DNA from: Antarcticimicrobium sp.
GTDB taxonomy: Bacteria; Pseudomonadota; Alphaproteobacteria; Rhodobacterales; Rhodobacteraceae
DNA length: 64,000 nucleotides
Reading direction: 5' to 3'
Assembly (NCBI RefSeq): GCF_029212575.1
Contig: NZ_JARGPK010000010.1
Coordinates: 1 to 64,000, forward strand
Shown here: positions 44,911-53,346 of the stretch, piece by piece
Numbering within the stretch: the stretch's first letter is position 1
How the letters are laid out: every line of letters begins with the position of its first letter
Notes under the pieces: generated by a model
Databases searched by the model: none
Seen by the model: only the letters and a program-made list of their open reading frames with translations
What the model was told of the DNA's origin: nothing
Translations under genes and position numbers: made by a program

Positions 44911-45387
44911 TCAGCCGGAGGTGGTGAAATCGCCGGTATCGAGCACCGGCGAGGCGTCGATATCCTTGGCGTCCAGCATCGAGGCGACCCGTTCCAGCGC
45001 CGCGACCAGCATCGCCTGTTCCCAATCCTCCAACGCCTCGAACTTGCGCACGTAGCGCTGTTGCAGCGCGTCGGGCGCGCGCGCGATGGCGGCGGCGCCC
45101 TTTTCGGTCATCACGATATTGGTCTGGCGCCGGTCCTTTTCCGAACGCTGCCGCTCCACCATGCCCTGGTGCACCAGCTTGTTGACCAGCGAGGTGACGG
45201 TGGCCTGCGACACCCGCATGCGCTGCGAAATCTCGGTCGCGGTGCAATTGCCGCGCTCGCTGACCAGTTGCAGAACCCGGAACTGAACCGCTGTCAGCCC
45301 CGCCGCCTGCGCCAGCTCGCGGCCGAACAGCTCGGTCGCGCGGAGAATCCGCCGCAGGGCGATCAGGCTGATATCGGTGCGATCCAT
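44911..45387 (-). CDS. ectR: MarR-family regulator of ectoine synthesis
   Basis: 158 residues, MarR winged helix (FRVLQLVSERGNCTATEISQ, RMRVSQATVTSLVNKLVHQG, RSEKDRRQTNIVMTEKG). Position, divergent from ectA, and size fit EctR1, the repressor of ect operons. GGGAGGGCGA precedes the ATG. An inverted repeat upstream of ectA is its likely site and lies in the shared region. Confidence 0.9.
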   Translation of the reverse strand: MDRTDISLIALRRILRATELFGRELAQAAGLTAVQFRVLQLVSERGNCTATEISQRMRVSQATVTSLVNKLVHQGMVERQRSEKDRRQTNIVMTEKGAAAIARAPDALQQRYVRKFEALEDWEQAMLVAALERVASMLDAKDIDASPVLDTGDFTTSG

Positions 45388-45472
45388 TCGCCCTCCCGGA
45401 CAAGAGTTATCCAATGATGACAGAGCCTTAGGTCGCCATCAATAGCCATGCGCACAGGGGTGGCAACCCGCC

Positions 45473-45498
45473 ATATGCTTTGTTTTATCAAAGCATAT
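45473..45498. promoter_or_regulatory. Inverted-repeat operator upstream of ectA
   Basis: Perfect 10-base arms ATATGCTTTG and CAAAGCATAT separated by TTTTAT. The arms are much longer than chance. Position in the ectR-ectA intergenic region and the dyad spacing suit a MarR-type dimer, so this is the probable EctR operator. Confidence 0.82.
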
Positions 45499-45635
45499 AT
45501 CACGATAGAACGAAGCATTTTTGGCCCATATTGGCGGCTTATCGCGCTATAAGCGACATTTTGCTTTTACTTATTGAAGTTTTTCGCGGCGATGTTACTT
45601 TGACACTCGAAGCAAACGGAGGAAGCAAATTCGTC

Positions 45636-46166
45636 ATGCCCCAGGCACAGAACATGTCGCACGAGAAACGCCCCACCCTGCGCAAGCCCGTCGCTGAAGA
45701 CGGCGGCGCGATCTGGGATCTTGTCCGCGCATGCAAGCCGCTCGATGAAAATTCCATGTATTGCAACCTGATCCAGTGCGACCATTTCCGCGACACCTGC
45801 GTCGTGGTCGAGCTGGACGGCAAGATTCTGGGCTGGGTTTCGGCCTATGTCATGCCGAGCGAGCCCGATACGCTGTTTGTCTGGCAGGTCGCCGTGTCGC
45901 CCGATGCGCGCGGAATGGGTCTGGGCACCAAGATGCTGGGCCATATCCTGGATCGCGACGTCTGCGAGGATGTCACCCGCCTGCAAACCACCATCACGCG
46001 CGGCAACGAAGCCTCGTGGAGCCTGTTCCGCCGGTTCTGCGAGCGCCGCTTCGGCCGGTTCGACTCGCAGCCGCATTTCATCCGCGACGACCATTTCATG
46101 GGGCTGCACCCGACCGAATACATGGTCACCATCAAACTGCCCGGGCGGATGAAGAAAGCGGCATAA
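45636..46166 (+). CDS. ectA: L-2,4-diaminobutyrate N-acetyltransferase
   Basis: Makes N-gamma-acetyl-diaminobutyrate, second step of ectoine synthesis. 176 residues, GNAT fold: TLRKPVAEDGGAIWDLVRAC, YCNLIQCDHFRDTCVVVE, the acetyl-CoA loop ARGMGLGTKMLG and LQTTITRGNEASWSLFRRF. Start chosen at MPQAQNMSHEK, with GGAGGA upstream; MSHEKRP six codons on is an alternative. The frame back to 45480 covers the operator and is not coding. Confidence 0.95.
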   Translation: MPQAQNMSHEKRPTLRKPVAEDGGAIWDLVRACKPLDENSMYCNLIQCDHFRDTCVVVELDGKILGWVSAYVMPSEPDTLFVWQVAVSPDARGMGLGTKMLGHILDRDVCEDVTRLQTTITRGNEASWSLFRRFCERRFGRFDSQPHFIRDDHFMGLHPTEYMVTIKLPGRMKKAA

Positions 46167-46217
46167 GCCATGCTGCGCCCGCCCGTGCTCCCCAATCTAT
46201 TGCTGGAAGGACTTACC

Positions 46218-47513
46218 ATGTCGACTGACACGTCAGCCGAAATCAAGATCTTTGAACGCCGTGAATCCGAGGCCCGCAGCTATTGCCGCGGCTTCGACAC
46301 CGTCTTTACCTCGGCCCGGGGCTCGGAAATGACCGATGCCCGAGGGCGGACCTATATCGACTTTCTCGCCGGCTGCTCCTCGCTGAACTACGGCCACAAC
46401 GACCCGGACATGAAGATCGCCCTGATCGAGCATCTGACCGATGACGGGCTGGCCCATGCGCTGGACCTGCACACCGATACCAAGGCCGGGTTCCTTCAGG
46501 CGTTCGAGACCCATATCCTCAAGCCGCGCGGCATGGATCACCGGGTGATGTTCACCGGCCCGACCGGCGCCAACGCCGTCGAGGCGGCGATGAAACTGGC
46601 GCGCAAGGTGACCGGGCGCAGCAATATCGTGGCCTTTACCAACGGGTTCCACGGGGTGACGCTGGGCGCGCTGGCGGCCACCGGCAACGGCTATCACCGT
46701 GGCGGCGCCGGTATCGAGCTGCCCGGCGTGACGCGGATGCCCTTCGACGGGTTCTTCGGCGACGAGGTGGACACCGCCGATTTCCTCGAGGCGATGCTGC
46801 GCGACACCTCCAGCGGCGTCGACGCCCCGGCGGCGATCCTGCTGGAGACCGTGCAGGGTGAAGGCGGGCTGAACGCCGCGCGCCCCGAATGGGTCAAGCG
46901 GGTGGCCGAGCTGGCGCATGACCACGGCGCGCTGCTGATCGTCGACGACATCCAGGCCGGCTGCGGCCGCACCGGCAGCTTCTTCTCCTTCGAGGAGATG
47001 GGGATCGTGCCGGATATCGTGACGATGGCGAAATCCATCTCGGGCTTTGGCCTGCCGATGGCGCTGACGCTGGTGCGCCCGGAGTATGACGTGTTCGGCC
47101 CGGCCGAGCATAACGGCACCTTCCGCGGCAATACCCATGCCTTTGTCACCGCCCGCGTGGCGATCGAAAAATTCTGGGCCGACGACGCGTTCCAGAAATC
47201 GCTGGCCGAAAAGGCGATGATCCTGACCACGGCGCTTGGCGAGCTGGCCGAGATGATCCCCGGCGCGCGTCTCAAGGGGCGCGGGTTGATGCAGGGGGTC
47301 GATGTCGGCTCGGGCGACCTGGCCGGGCGGATCTGCGCCACCGCCTTTGGCAAGGGGCTGGTGATCGAGACCTCCGGCTCGGACGATGAGGTGGTCAAGG
47401 TGCTGGCGCCGCTGACCACCCCGGACGAGATGTTCCGCAAGGGGCTGGGCATCTTGCTGGCGTCGGCCCGCGAGGTATTGTCCGAAGAACCCAAGAGAAT
47501 TGCAGCGGAGTAA
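46218..47513 (+). CDS. ectB: Diaminobutyrate-2-oxoglutarate transaminase
   Basis: Forms L-2,4-diaminobutyrate from aspartate semialdehyde, first step of ectoine synthesis. 431 residues, class III aminotransferase: [37 protein letters not shown] and PLP lysine in [27 protein letters not shown] precedes the ATG. Lies 51 bases after ectA. Confidence 0.96.
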   Translation: MSTDTSAEIKIFERRESEARSYCRGFDTVFTSARGSEMTDARGRTYIDFLAGCSSLNYGHNDPDMKIALIEHLTDDGLAHALDLHTDTKAGFLQAFETHILKPRGMDHRVMFTGPTGANAVEAAMKLARKVTGRSNIVAFTNGFHGVTLGALAATGNGYHRGGAGIELPGVTRMPFDGFFGDEVDTADFLEAMLRDTSSGVDAPAAILLETVQGEGGLNAARPEWVKRVAELAHDHGALLIVDDIQAGCGRTGSFFSFEEMGIVPDIVTMAKSISGFGLPMALTLVRPEYDVFGPAEHNGTFRGNTHAFVTARVAIEKFWADDAFQKSLAEKAMILTTALGELAEMIPGARLKGRGLMQGVDVGSGDLAGRICATAFGKGLVIETSGSDDEVVKVLAPLTTPDEMFRKGLGILLASAREVLSEEPKRIAAE

Positions 47514-47521
47514 CAAGACCG

Positions 47522-47914
47522 ATGATCGTACGCGACTTCAACGAAATCACCAAGAACGAGCCCGAACGCGTGGTGTCGGACGCCAAATGGTCCAGCGTGC
47601 GGATGCTGCTGGCCGACGACGGGATGGGCTTTTCGTTCCACATCACCTTTCTCGAGGCCGGTTCGGAGCATACGTTCCATTACAAGAACCACTTCGAGAG
47701 CGTCTATTGCATGCAAGGCAAAGGCTCGATCACCGATCTGGCCACCGGCGAGACCCATGAGATCAAGCCGGGCGTGATGTATGCGCTGAACGAGCATGAC
47801 AAGCACACCCTGCGCGCCGAGGAAGAGCTGGTCATGGCCTGCTGCTTCAACCCGCCGGTAACCGGCAACGAGGTGCACCAGGCCGACGGCTCCTACGCGC
47901 TGGAAACGGCCTGA
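47522..47914 (+). CDS. ectC: Ectoine synthase
   Basis: Cyclises N-gamma-acetyl-diaminobutyrate to ectoine. 130 residues, cupin: [40 protein letters not shown] (metal ligands Glu, His), [18 protein letters not shown] and [11 protein letters not shown]. Full length. Starts eight bases after ectB. No ectD (hydroxylase) follows. Confidence 0.97.
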   Translation: MIVRDFNEITKNEPERVVSDAKWSSVRMLLADDGMGFSFHITFLEAGSEHTFHYKNHFESVYCMQGKGSITDLATGETHEIKPGVMYALNEHDKHTLRAEEELVMACCFNPPVTGNEVHQADGSYALETA

Positions 47915-47975
47915 GCCACCTGACCCGGAACTGAACAAAGGAGGCTCGGCGCGACCCGCCGGGTAATCCCCCCCT

Positions 47976-49475
47976 GTGAGTTTTCCAGACCATACCGTCG
48001 AGAAGATCGGCGGCACCTCGATGAGCCGTATCCGCGAGCTGCGCGATACGCTTTTCATCGGCACCCGCGAGGGCGCCGACCTCTATCACCGCGTGTTTGT
48101 GGTCTCTGCCTTCGGCGGCATCACCAACCTGCTGCTGGAACACAAGAAGACCGGCACGCCCGGCGTCTATGCGCTGTTTGCCAATGACGACAACGGCCAT
48201 GACTGGCTGGACGGGCTGACCCGCGTGGCCGATGCCATGCGCGAGGCGCATTCCGCCGTGCTGGAGCATCCCGCCGACCTGACCGCCGCCGACGAGTTCG
48301 TGCGCGAGCGGATCGAGGGCGCGCGGTCGTGCCTGTTCGACCTGCGGCGGCTGTGCTCCTATGGGCATTTCCGGCTGTCGAGCCACATGATGGTGATCCG
48401 CGAGCTGCTGTCCGGTCTGGGCGAGGCGCATTCGGCCTATGTCACCACCCTTCTGCTGCACCGCGCCGGGGTGAACGCCCGGTTCGTCGATCTCAGCGGC
48501 TGGCGTGACGAGGAGGAGCACAGCCTGAAAGAGCGGATCACCGCCGGGCTGGAACAGGTCGACCTGAGCGCCGAGATGCCCATCGTCACCGGCTATGCCC
48601 AGTGTACCGAGGGGCTGATGCGGGAGTTCGATCGCGGCTATTCCGAGGTGACGTTCTCGAACATCGCCGCCCTGACCCGGGCGAGCGAGGCGATCATTCA
48701 CAAGGAATTCCACCTGTCGTCCGCCGATCCGAAACTGGTGGGCGAGGGTGCCGTGCGCAAGCTGGGGCACACCAACTATGACGTGGCCGACCAGTTGTCG
48801 AATCTGGGGATGGAGGCGATTCACCCCAACGCGGCCAAGACCCTGCGCAAGGCGGGCATCCCGCTGCGGGTGACCAATGCCTTCGATCCGGGCGATCCCG
48901 GCACGCTGATCGACGACGCCCCGGCCGATCTGCCGGCGGCCGAAATCGTGACCGGGCTGCACGCCTATGCGCTGTCGCTGTTCGAACAGGACATGGTCGG
49001 CGTGAAGGGCTATGACCAGAGCGTGCTGGAGATCCTCGCGCGGCACAAGGTGCACATCGTCTCCAAGGGCACCAACGCCAATACGATCACCCATTACCTC
49101 GACGCGCCGCTCAAGGCGGTGCGCCGGTCCGAGCGTGACCTGACCGAGAAGTTTCCCAATGCCGACGTGACGGTGCAGGGGCTGGCGCTGGTCTCGGTGA
49201 TCGGGCGTGACCTGAACGGGCTGAACGCCACCCAGGCCGGGTTGGCCGCGCTGCAGGCGGCGCAGATCACGCCGCTGGCGGTCCAGCACCTGCCGGGCAG
49301 CGTCGATATCCAGTTCCTGGTCGCCAAGGACGACCGCGACAAGGCGATCAAGACGCTGCACCGGGCGCTGATCGAAAAGCCGGCGGCGGGCGGCACGCAG
49401 CCGATCCGGCTGGAGCGCAAACCGCCGCCGAAACAGGCGCCGGAAACCGGGTTCCGGCTGTCCAACGCCAGTTGA
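47976..49475 (+). CDS. Ectoine-pathway aspartate kinase
   Basis: Supplies aspartyl phosphate for ectoine. 499 residues from a GTG start. Kinase motifs: VEKIGGTSMSR at the N-terminus, FVVSAFGGITNLLLEHKK and IPLRVTNAFDPGDPGTLI; two ACT-like regulatory segments in the last 130 residues (MVGVKGYDQSVLEILARHKV, ALVSVIGRDLNGLNATQAGL). This Ask_Ect type is fused in synteny with ectABC in many salt-tolerant Proteobacteria and is thought to escape lysine/threonine feedback. Confidence 0.95.
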   Translation: MSFPDHTVEKIGGTSMSRIRELRDTLFIGTREGADLYHRVFVVSAFGGITNLLLEHKKTGTPGVYALFANDDNGHDWLDGLTRVADAMREAHSAVLEHPADLTAADEFVRERIEGARSCLFDLRRLCSYGHFRLSSHMMVIRELLSGLGEAHSAYVTTLLLHRAGVNARFVDLSGWRDEEEHSLKERITAGLEQVDLSAEMPIVTGYAQCTEGLMREFDRGYSEVTFSNIAALTRASEAIIHKEFHLSSADPKLVGEGAVRKLGHTNYDVADQLSNLGMEAIHPNAAKTLRKAGIPLRVTNAFDPGDPGTLIDDAPADLPAAEIVTGLHAYALSLFEQDMVGVKGYDQSVLEILARHKVHIVSKGTNANTITHYLDAPLKAVRRSERDLTEKFPNADVTVQGLALVSVIGRDLNGLNATQAGLAALQAAQITPLAVQHLPGSVDIQFLVAKDDRDKAIKTLHRALIEKPAAGGTQPIRLERKPPPKQAPETGFRLSNAS

Positions 49476-49818
49476 TCCAAATGCAGGGATGACGGAGCGG
49501 CCGCAAGGCCAAACCGTTTGCTTCGGGGGGTGGGCCGCAAGGTCTGCCCCCTTTGCGGATGGGGCGAGGATCGCGCCCCGATTTGGGCGCGGGCATCATC
49601 AGGGCGATTGACCGTTATGGGCCCGTTGCTAGCCACGGTCACGACCGCAGCATGTTGCGCGTGCAGAATGCCGCAGGATGTCATTGAGCGATAGATGCGC
49701 ATTCCCTTGGCGCAAATCAGCTTACGCAGCCATCCTCTGCTGTCGCGTCTCTTCGCGCAAGAGCGATGTCACGATACTGGCGAAACTCACTCAGCATCGG
49801 CATGCAATGATCCTGGAG
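49476..49818. other. Intergenic region after the ectoine operon
   Basis: Several short GC hairpins (GGGGCG / CGCCCC near 49560-49581) could terminate the ect message. From 49725 to 49805 the reverse strand reads like a protein fragment (28 codons from 49803, MPMLSEFRQYRDIALARRDA) but has no continuation; it may be a remnant cut by the adjacent insertion sequence. No intact gene is seen. Confidence 0.35.
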
Positions 49819-50098
49819 TGAGCTACCCCCTGAAATTCGGACACTGACATAAGCTACGGTTTGCAGTCTGCTGATCTTCGACGAGAAGGAGATCGGAGAT
49901 GTCGAAACGGAAGCAGCACGCCCCCGAGTTCAATGCGAAGGTCGCGCTGGAAGCCCTGAAGGGTGAGGAGACGGCGGCCGAACTGGCGAGCCGGTTCGGA
50001 GTTCATCCGACGATGATCCACCAATGGAAACGTGCCCTGCTCGAGGGGGCGTCCGGCGTGTTCGAGCGCGGCGGCCGGAAGAAAACCGCAAACCAAAG
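49819..50098 (+). mobile_element. IS3-family insertion sequence remnant (left end and orfA start)
   Basis: TGAGCTACCCCCTGAAATTC at 49819 looks like an IS3-type left terminal repeat. From 49899 the sequence codes a transposase OrfA N-terminus (MSKRKQHAPEFNAKVALEAL, HPTMIHQWKRALLEGA), about 65 residues, then stops resembling a transposase near 50095. No OrfB or right end follows. The frame runs on into the next gene, giving an artificial 151-residue reading. Confidence 0.75.
49899..50098 (+). pseudogene. Truncated IS3 transposase OrfA
   Basis: Helix-turn-helix of an IS3 OrfA (HTH at about 25-47, TAAELASRFGVHPTMIHQWK). Normal OrfA is about 90-100 residues with a leucine zipper; here the homology ends after FERGGRKK. 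The sequence then joins, in frame, the start of a different gene. Inactive remnant. Confidence 0.8.
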
Positions 50099-50108
50099 GA
50101 GCCCCATC

Positions 50109-50354
50109 ATGGCACGCACTAACACGAAACGCGACAACCAGCAGCCCAACGCGCCCGAGTTCCTCGCCTGGCACGTCACCGACAAGGGCGAAAAGTCCTT
50201 CTGGAACAAGGTTGGAACCGCATGGCGGCATAAAGACGGGAAAGGCTACACGCTCCAGCTTGAAGTCGTTTCGATCAATGGCCGCATCGTCCTGCGCCAG
50301 CCGCTCGAAGAGCCGAACGGTGGCGACGGCCAAAACGAAAACGGGAGCGCGTGA
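50109..50354 (+). CDS. Small hypothetical protein
   Basis: 81 residues (MARTNTKRDNQQPNAPEFLA, AWHVTDKGEKSFWNKVGTAW, GKGYTLQLEVVSINGRIVLR). AAAGGAG lies eight bases before the ATG at 50109, so it is read as an independent gene rather than a transposase tail. Resembles the short plasmid/mobile-element proteins with a WxKVGxAWxHxDGxG core, of unknown function. Its stop lies in the loop of a terminator. Confidence 0.6.
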   Translation: MARTNTKRDNQQPNAPEFLAWHVTDKGEKSFWNKVGTAWRHKDGKGYTLQLEVVSINGRIVLRQPLEEPNGGDGQNENGSA

Positions 50355-50370
50355 GCGCTCCCGTTCTTTT
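50341..50370. terminator. Bidirectional terminator
   Basis: Ten-base perfect stem ACGGGAGCGC / GCGCTCCCGT, loop GTGA, followed by TCTTTT on the forward strand. It lies between two convergent genes, and on the reverse strand the upstream Fic message ends 16 bases before it. Confidence 0.82.
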
Positions 50371-50385
50371 ACATCCCAGCAAAGC

Positions 50386-51960
50386 CTATCTGTCGTCGGG
50401 GAAATCCTGGAAAATGTCGTTGACCGCTGTGGTCAAGAGAGCCGCCTCGTCGTCAGTGAGCTTGGCGAACTCCTTTTCGCGGCGGCGCTTGGCTAGTGTG
50501 CCGCCGTTCTGCCTAACAAACATAATGAAGTTGTCGGCCAGTCGGTCGGGCATCTCGACCGCATTCATGATTGCGGTCATGGCGGCATCATGCCGCTTGA
50601 GATACTCGATCTCGCGGGGCAGATCGTTCTCGATGGTCCGCAGGACGCATTCATAGAGGAACTCAGCCTCGCTCGTGCAGTCGTAGAAGCGATACAGATC
50701 GGACGTATCGTTCGTGACTGCAACATTGCCGTTCGGAAGCGCGTGCCAGTCGATATATGGCATGAGTGGTCCCGAATGCCCCTGAAGGACGTTTCGGTAG
50801 TCGTCAATGCGGTCGAGCATGACGGACGAAACGGGGAAGGCCATGCCCTTTGGCGTGAACCCGCGCTCGGCCAGAACATGGTGGATCAGGCAACGGTGCA
50901 ACCGCCCGTTCCCGTCAGCAAGCGGGTGAATGTAGACAAAGCCGAACGCGATACAGGCCGCTTGCAGGACAGGATCGACGTCCTCGATATCCGTGATCCG
51001 CAAGCGGTTGTTGCACTCGTTGAGACCCGTCATCAAATCCATAAGGTTTTCGTGACGCGCACCGATGAACTCCGGCACAGGCTCATGATTGTGGTCGCAC
51101 TCGCCAAGGAAGACACCTTCTTCGCGATAACCGATGGTCGTGAAGCGGTCATCACCGATGAGGATGCGATGCAGCCTATAGATTTCCGTTTGGTTGAGCG
51201 GGCGTTTCCCTGCTTCGAGTACGGCACGCGCCCATCGCTCCAGACGATTGATCGGCGGTCGCTCTCCCTCAATCTCGAAGCTCGCGCGGCTGTCGGCCAG
51301 CATGAGAAAGCTCGCCGCGCGCGCGATAACCTGAGCTCCCGTCCGACCGATGGTTTCTTGTGCCTGGCTCGCGAGGTCTTTGGCGATCAGCTCTTCGAGC
51401 TTCGGTGTTCTTCGGATGATTGGGCAGAGTGCGCCTGTGCCGAGCAGGTTGTCCCGAACACGATGGCGCAGCGAAATTTTCACTTTGCCCGTGAAATATT
51501 GCTTCGGATCGAGTGCTTGGACCGCCGTGACCGTGGGTGCATCGTCAAGGGCGAGCCGCTTACCCGTTAGCGTTTCGTAGAAGAACCAAATCCTTCGGCT
51601 GAATGCACCCGTGGGCGTTCGCTTGATGAGGTCAGTCAACTCTTCGACTGGGGCAGCCTCCAGCACCCGTTTGAGTACGAGCAGGTCGATAGGTTCGTGC
51701 CGCAGCGCGAAGGTCAGATGACCTTCGAGCGTCGGTTCGGGACGATACCTTTTGTCATAGATGTCCCATCCTGCCTCGCTCCGCCTGTTGCCGCGCACAA
51801 ACTTGTCCGCCGTGGACGACAGGTTTCGGACAGGAGCGGCAACATCGAGCGCATGCACCAGAGCCGACAAGCCAGCCAGTTCCGCACCCTCGGGCAAGGG
51901 GTCGTCTTGAAAAAACGCTGGTCTCAGATCATCTAGTTGCACAGGTCGAAATCCTTTCAT
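50386..51960 (-). CDS. Fic family protein (AMPylase-type, class II)
   Basis: 524 residues. Fic core HPLADGNGRLHRCLIHHVLA (HPFx(D/E)GNGRxxR type) near residue 350-370 is complete, so nucleotidyl transfer (AMPylation) is likely. An inhibitory helix SFEIEG (S/T-x3-E-G) near 230 precedes it, which marks class II auto-inhibition. An N-terminal region of about 190 residues is unassigned. Start at 51960 is preferred; a start at 51981 is possible. Repeated TGTCGAA elements lie in the promoter. Target unknown. Confidence 0.9.
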   Translation of the reverse strand: MKGFRPVQLDDLRPAFFQDDPLPEGAELAGLSALVHALDVAAPVRNLSSTADKFVRGNRRSEAGWDIYDKRYRPEPTLEGHLTFALRHEPIDLLVLKRVLEAAPVEELTDLIKRTPTGAFSRRIWFFYETLTGKRLALDDAPTVTAVQALDPKQYFTGKVKISLRHRVRDNLLGTGALCPIIRRTPKLEELIAKDLASQAQETIGRTGAQVIARAASFLMLADSRASFEIEGERPPINRLERWARAVLEAGKRPLNQTEIYRLHRILIGDDRFTTIGYREEGVFLGECDHNHEPVPEFIGARHENLMDLMTGLNECNNRLRITDIEDVDPVLQAACIAFGFVYIHPLADGNGRLHRCLIHHVLAERGFTPKGMAFPVSSVMLDRIDDYRNVLQGHSGPLMPYIDWHALPNGNVAVTNDTSDLYRFYDCTSEAEFLYECVLRTIENDLPREIEYLKRHDAAMTAIMNAVEMPDRLADNFIMFVRQNGGTLAKRRREKEFAKLTDDEAALLTTAVNDIFQDFPDDR

Positions 51961-51993
51961 GGGCGTCGAATATGGCGCCAAAATCCGCTCATT

Positions 51994-52080
51994 TGTCGAA
52001 AATCAGCATAAAGTGAAGCGTGTCGAAAATCAATCATTTATGTCGAAATTCCATCACAATACCTACACATGTCGAAAACC
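51994..52080. repeat. Repeated TGTCGAA elements upstream of the Fic gene
   Basis: TGTCGAA occurs at 51994, 52021, 52041 and 52070; the first two continue AATCA, and the last three end with (C)ATCA a few bases on. Spacing is 27, 20 and 29 bases. They lie 34-110 bases before the Fic start and look like an operator array. Confidence 0.6.
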
Positions 52081-52095
52081 GCATCACCCATACTC

Positions 52096-52272
52096 TCAAT
52101 GCGTCTTCGACGGTAGCACCTGATACAGCCGATCCAGGGTCGGATCATCGACAACGACGACCTTCACGGGGCCGTGCAGGTCTTGATTTTCGTATAGAAG
52201 TCCGAAGCACCGAGCATCGAAATGATCGGCCTCACTCGCGGTTCGGGAGATTTCAAGCGCCTCGTCCGTCAT
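52096..52272 (-). CDS. Small hypothetical protein
   Basis: 58 residues (MTDEALEISRTASEADHFDA, CFGLLYENQDLHGPVKVVVV). AGGAGATATGCGAC precedes the ATG, a usable ribosome binding site, and composition is protein-like (acidic, mixed). I do not recognise a family. It lies in a region of gene debris, so it may itself be a remnant. Confidence 0.4.
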   Translation of the reverse strand: MTDEALEISRTASEADHFDARCFGLLYENQDLHGPVKVVVVDDPTLDRLYQVLPSKTH

Positions 52273-52327
52273 GTCGCATATCTCCTGCGGATGTACGCGC
52301 CGAGCGACATATCCGCTGCGTCCTGTT

Positions 52328-52490
52328 CGAGTCGCGGCCACGCGCGGCCTGCACGTCACCCTCGTCGAAAGGGCGCCGCGCATCCTCGCCCGTGTCGCCG
52401 CCGCGGAAACCGCCACCTGGATCAAGACGATGCACAGGGACCACGGGGGCGACATCCGCGAAGGCTGCGCGCTCGAAGGGCTGTCCAAGG
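52328..52490 (+). pseudogene. Fragment of an FAD/NAD-dependent ferredoxin reductase
   Basis: About 52 codons (RGLHVTLVERAPRILARVAA, ETATWIKTMHRDHGGDIREG) match the NAD-binding strand and following helix of rubredoxin/ferredoxin reductases (LxVTLVExxPRxLxRVVxxE). No start, FAD N-terminus or C-terminal half is present. A remnant left by rearrangement. Confidence 0.65.
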
Positions 52491-52644
52491 GTGCCGGGGG
52501 ATTTCGCCGCCGTCCCGAGCAACGCGCCTACCGCGTGTTCGATTTCCGCTGGAATGGAAGGGATGGGCCTGTTGTCGAACCTTATCAACCACAAGACAAT
52601 GATATCGTAGTTTTTACGGATTCCCTGGCAGCCTGCGCGGTTCC
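52491..52644. other. Unassigned stretch before the VIT gene end
   Basis: AT-richer sequence with no complete gene. A reverse-strand reading (NYDIIVLWLIRFDNRPIP) looks protein-like but has no start with a ribosome site. Probably more debris. Confidence 0.3.
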
Positions 52645-53346
52645 CTATCCGACCGTCACGCCGAAAATTGTGCCAACGGCTGCTGTCGCGGCCATCGCGA
52701 GTGCCCCCCACAAGGTGACTCTCGCAGCACCGCGCATGAGCCCTGCGCCGCCAGCGGATGCTCCCAGGCCGCCGAGGGCCGCAAGGCCGACGATGGTCGA
52801 TGCCGCCACCAGAACTGCGATCTGCGCCTCTGGCACGAGCAACACTACGATAAGCGGAACCACCGCGCCGACGGCGAAGGTAAGCGCGGAAACCAAGGCG
52901 GCTTGGATCGGGCGGGCCGTCACGGTCTCTGAGATCCCGAGTTCATCCCGCGCATGCGATCCGAGAGCGTCGCGCTCGGTCAGCTGAACCGCGACCTTCT
53001 CGGCCAGATCCCGATCGAGTCCGCGGCCCACATAGATCCGGGTCAGTTCTTCGAGCTCGGCTTCGGGCGTTTCCTCGAGTTCGCGGGCCTCGCGCGCAAG
53101 GTCGGCTTGCTCGGCGTCGGTCTGGGAACTAACCGAGACGTACTCGCCTGCAGCCATCGACATCGCACCGGCCACGAGCCCGGCGAGACCAGCGATCAGC
53201 ACTTCCGGCTTTCCGGACCCGGCCGCGGCCACGCCAACGACGAGGCTCGAGGTCGACACGAGACCGTCGTTGGCGCCGAGAACAGCGGCACGCAGCCAGC
53301 CGATGCGATGAACCATATGGACTTCGGTATGCGAAAGGCGGCTCAC
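52645..53346 (-). CDS. VIT1/CCC1-family transporter (Fe2+/Mn2+)
   Basis: 233 residues. LRAAVLGANDGLVSTSSLVV and LIAGLAGLVAGAMSMAAGEYVSVSSQ are the signature first helices of the VIT family; a soluble acidic metal-binding-like loop (about 78-145, EQADLAREARELEETPEAEL) follows, then three C-terminal helices. Probably moves Fe2+ or Mn2+ across the inner membrane. Overlaps the truncated ATPase stop by four bases. Confidence 0.9.
   Translation of the reverse strand: MSRLSHTEVHMVHRIGWLRAAVLGANDGLVSTSSLVVGVAAAGSGKPEVLIAGLAGLVAGAMSMAAGEYVSVSSQTDAEQADLAREARELEETPEAELEELTRIYVGRGLDRDLAEKVAVQLTERDALGSHARDELGISETVTARPIQAALVSALTFAVGAVVPLIVVLLVPEAQIAVLVAASTIVGLAALGGLGASAGGAGLMRGAARVTLWGALAMAATAAVGTIFGVTVG

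Noticed and set aside
49899-50354. Single 151-residue gene
   Set aside because: The transposase homology stops at about codon 65 and a separate gene with its own ribosome site begins at 50109.
52253-52711. 152-residue reverse-strand frame crossing the oxidoreductase remnant
   Set aside because: Low protein likeness and overlaps the VIT gene end; not supported.
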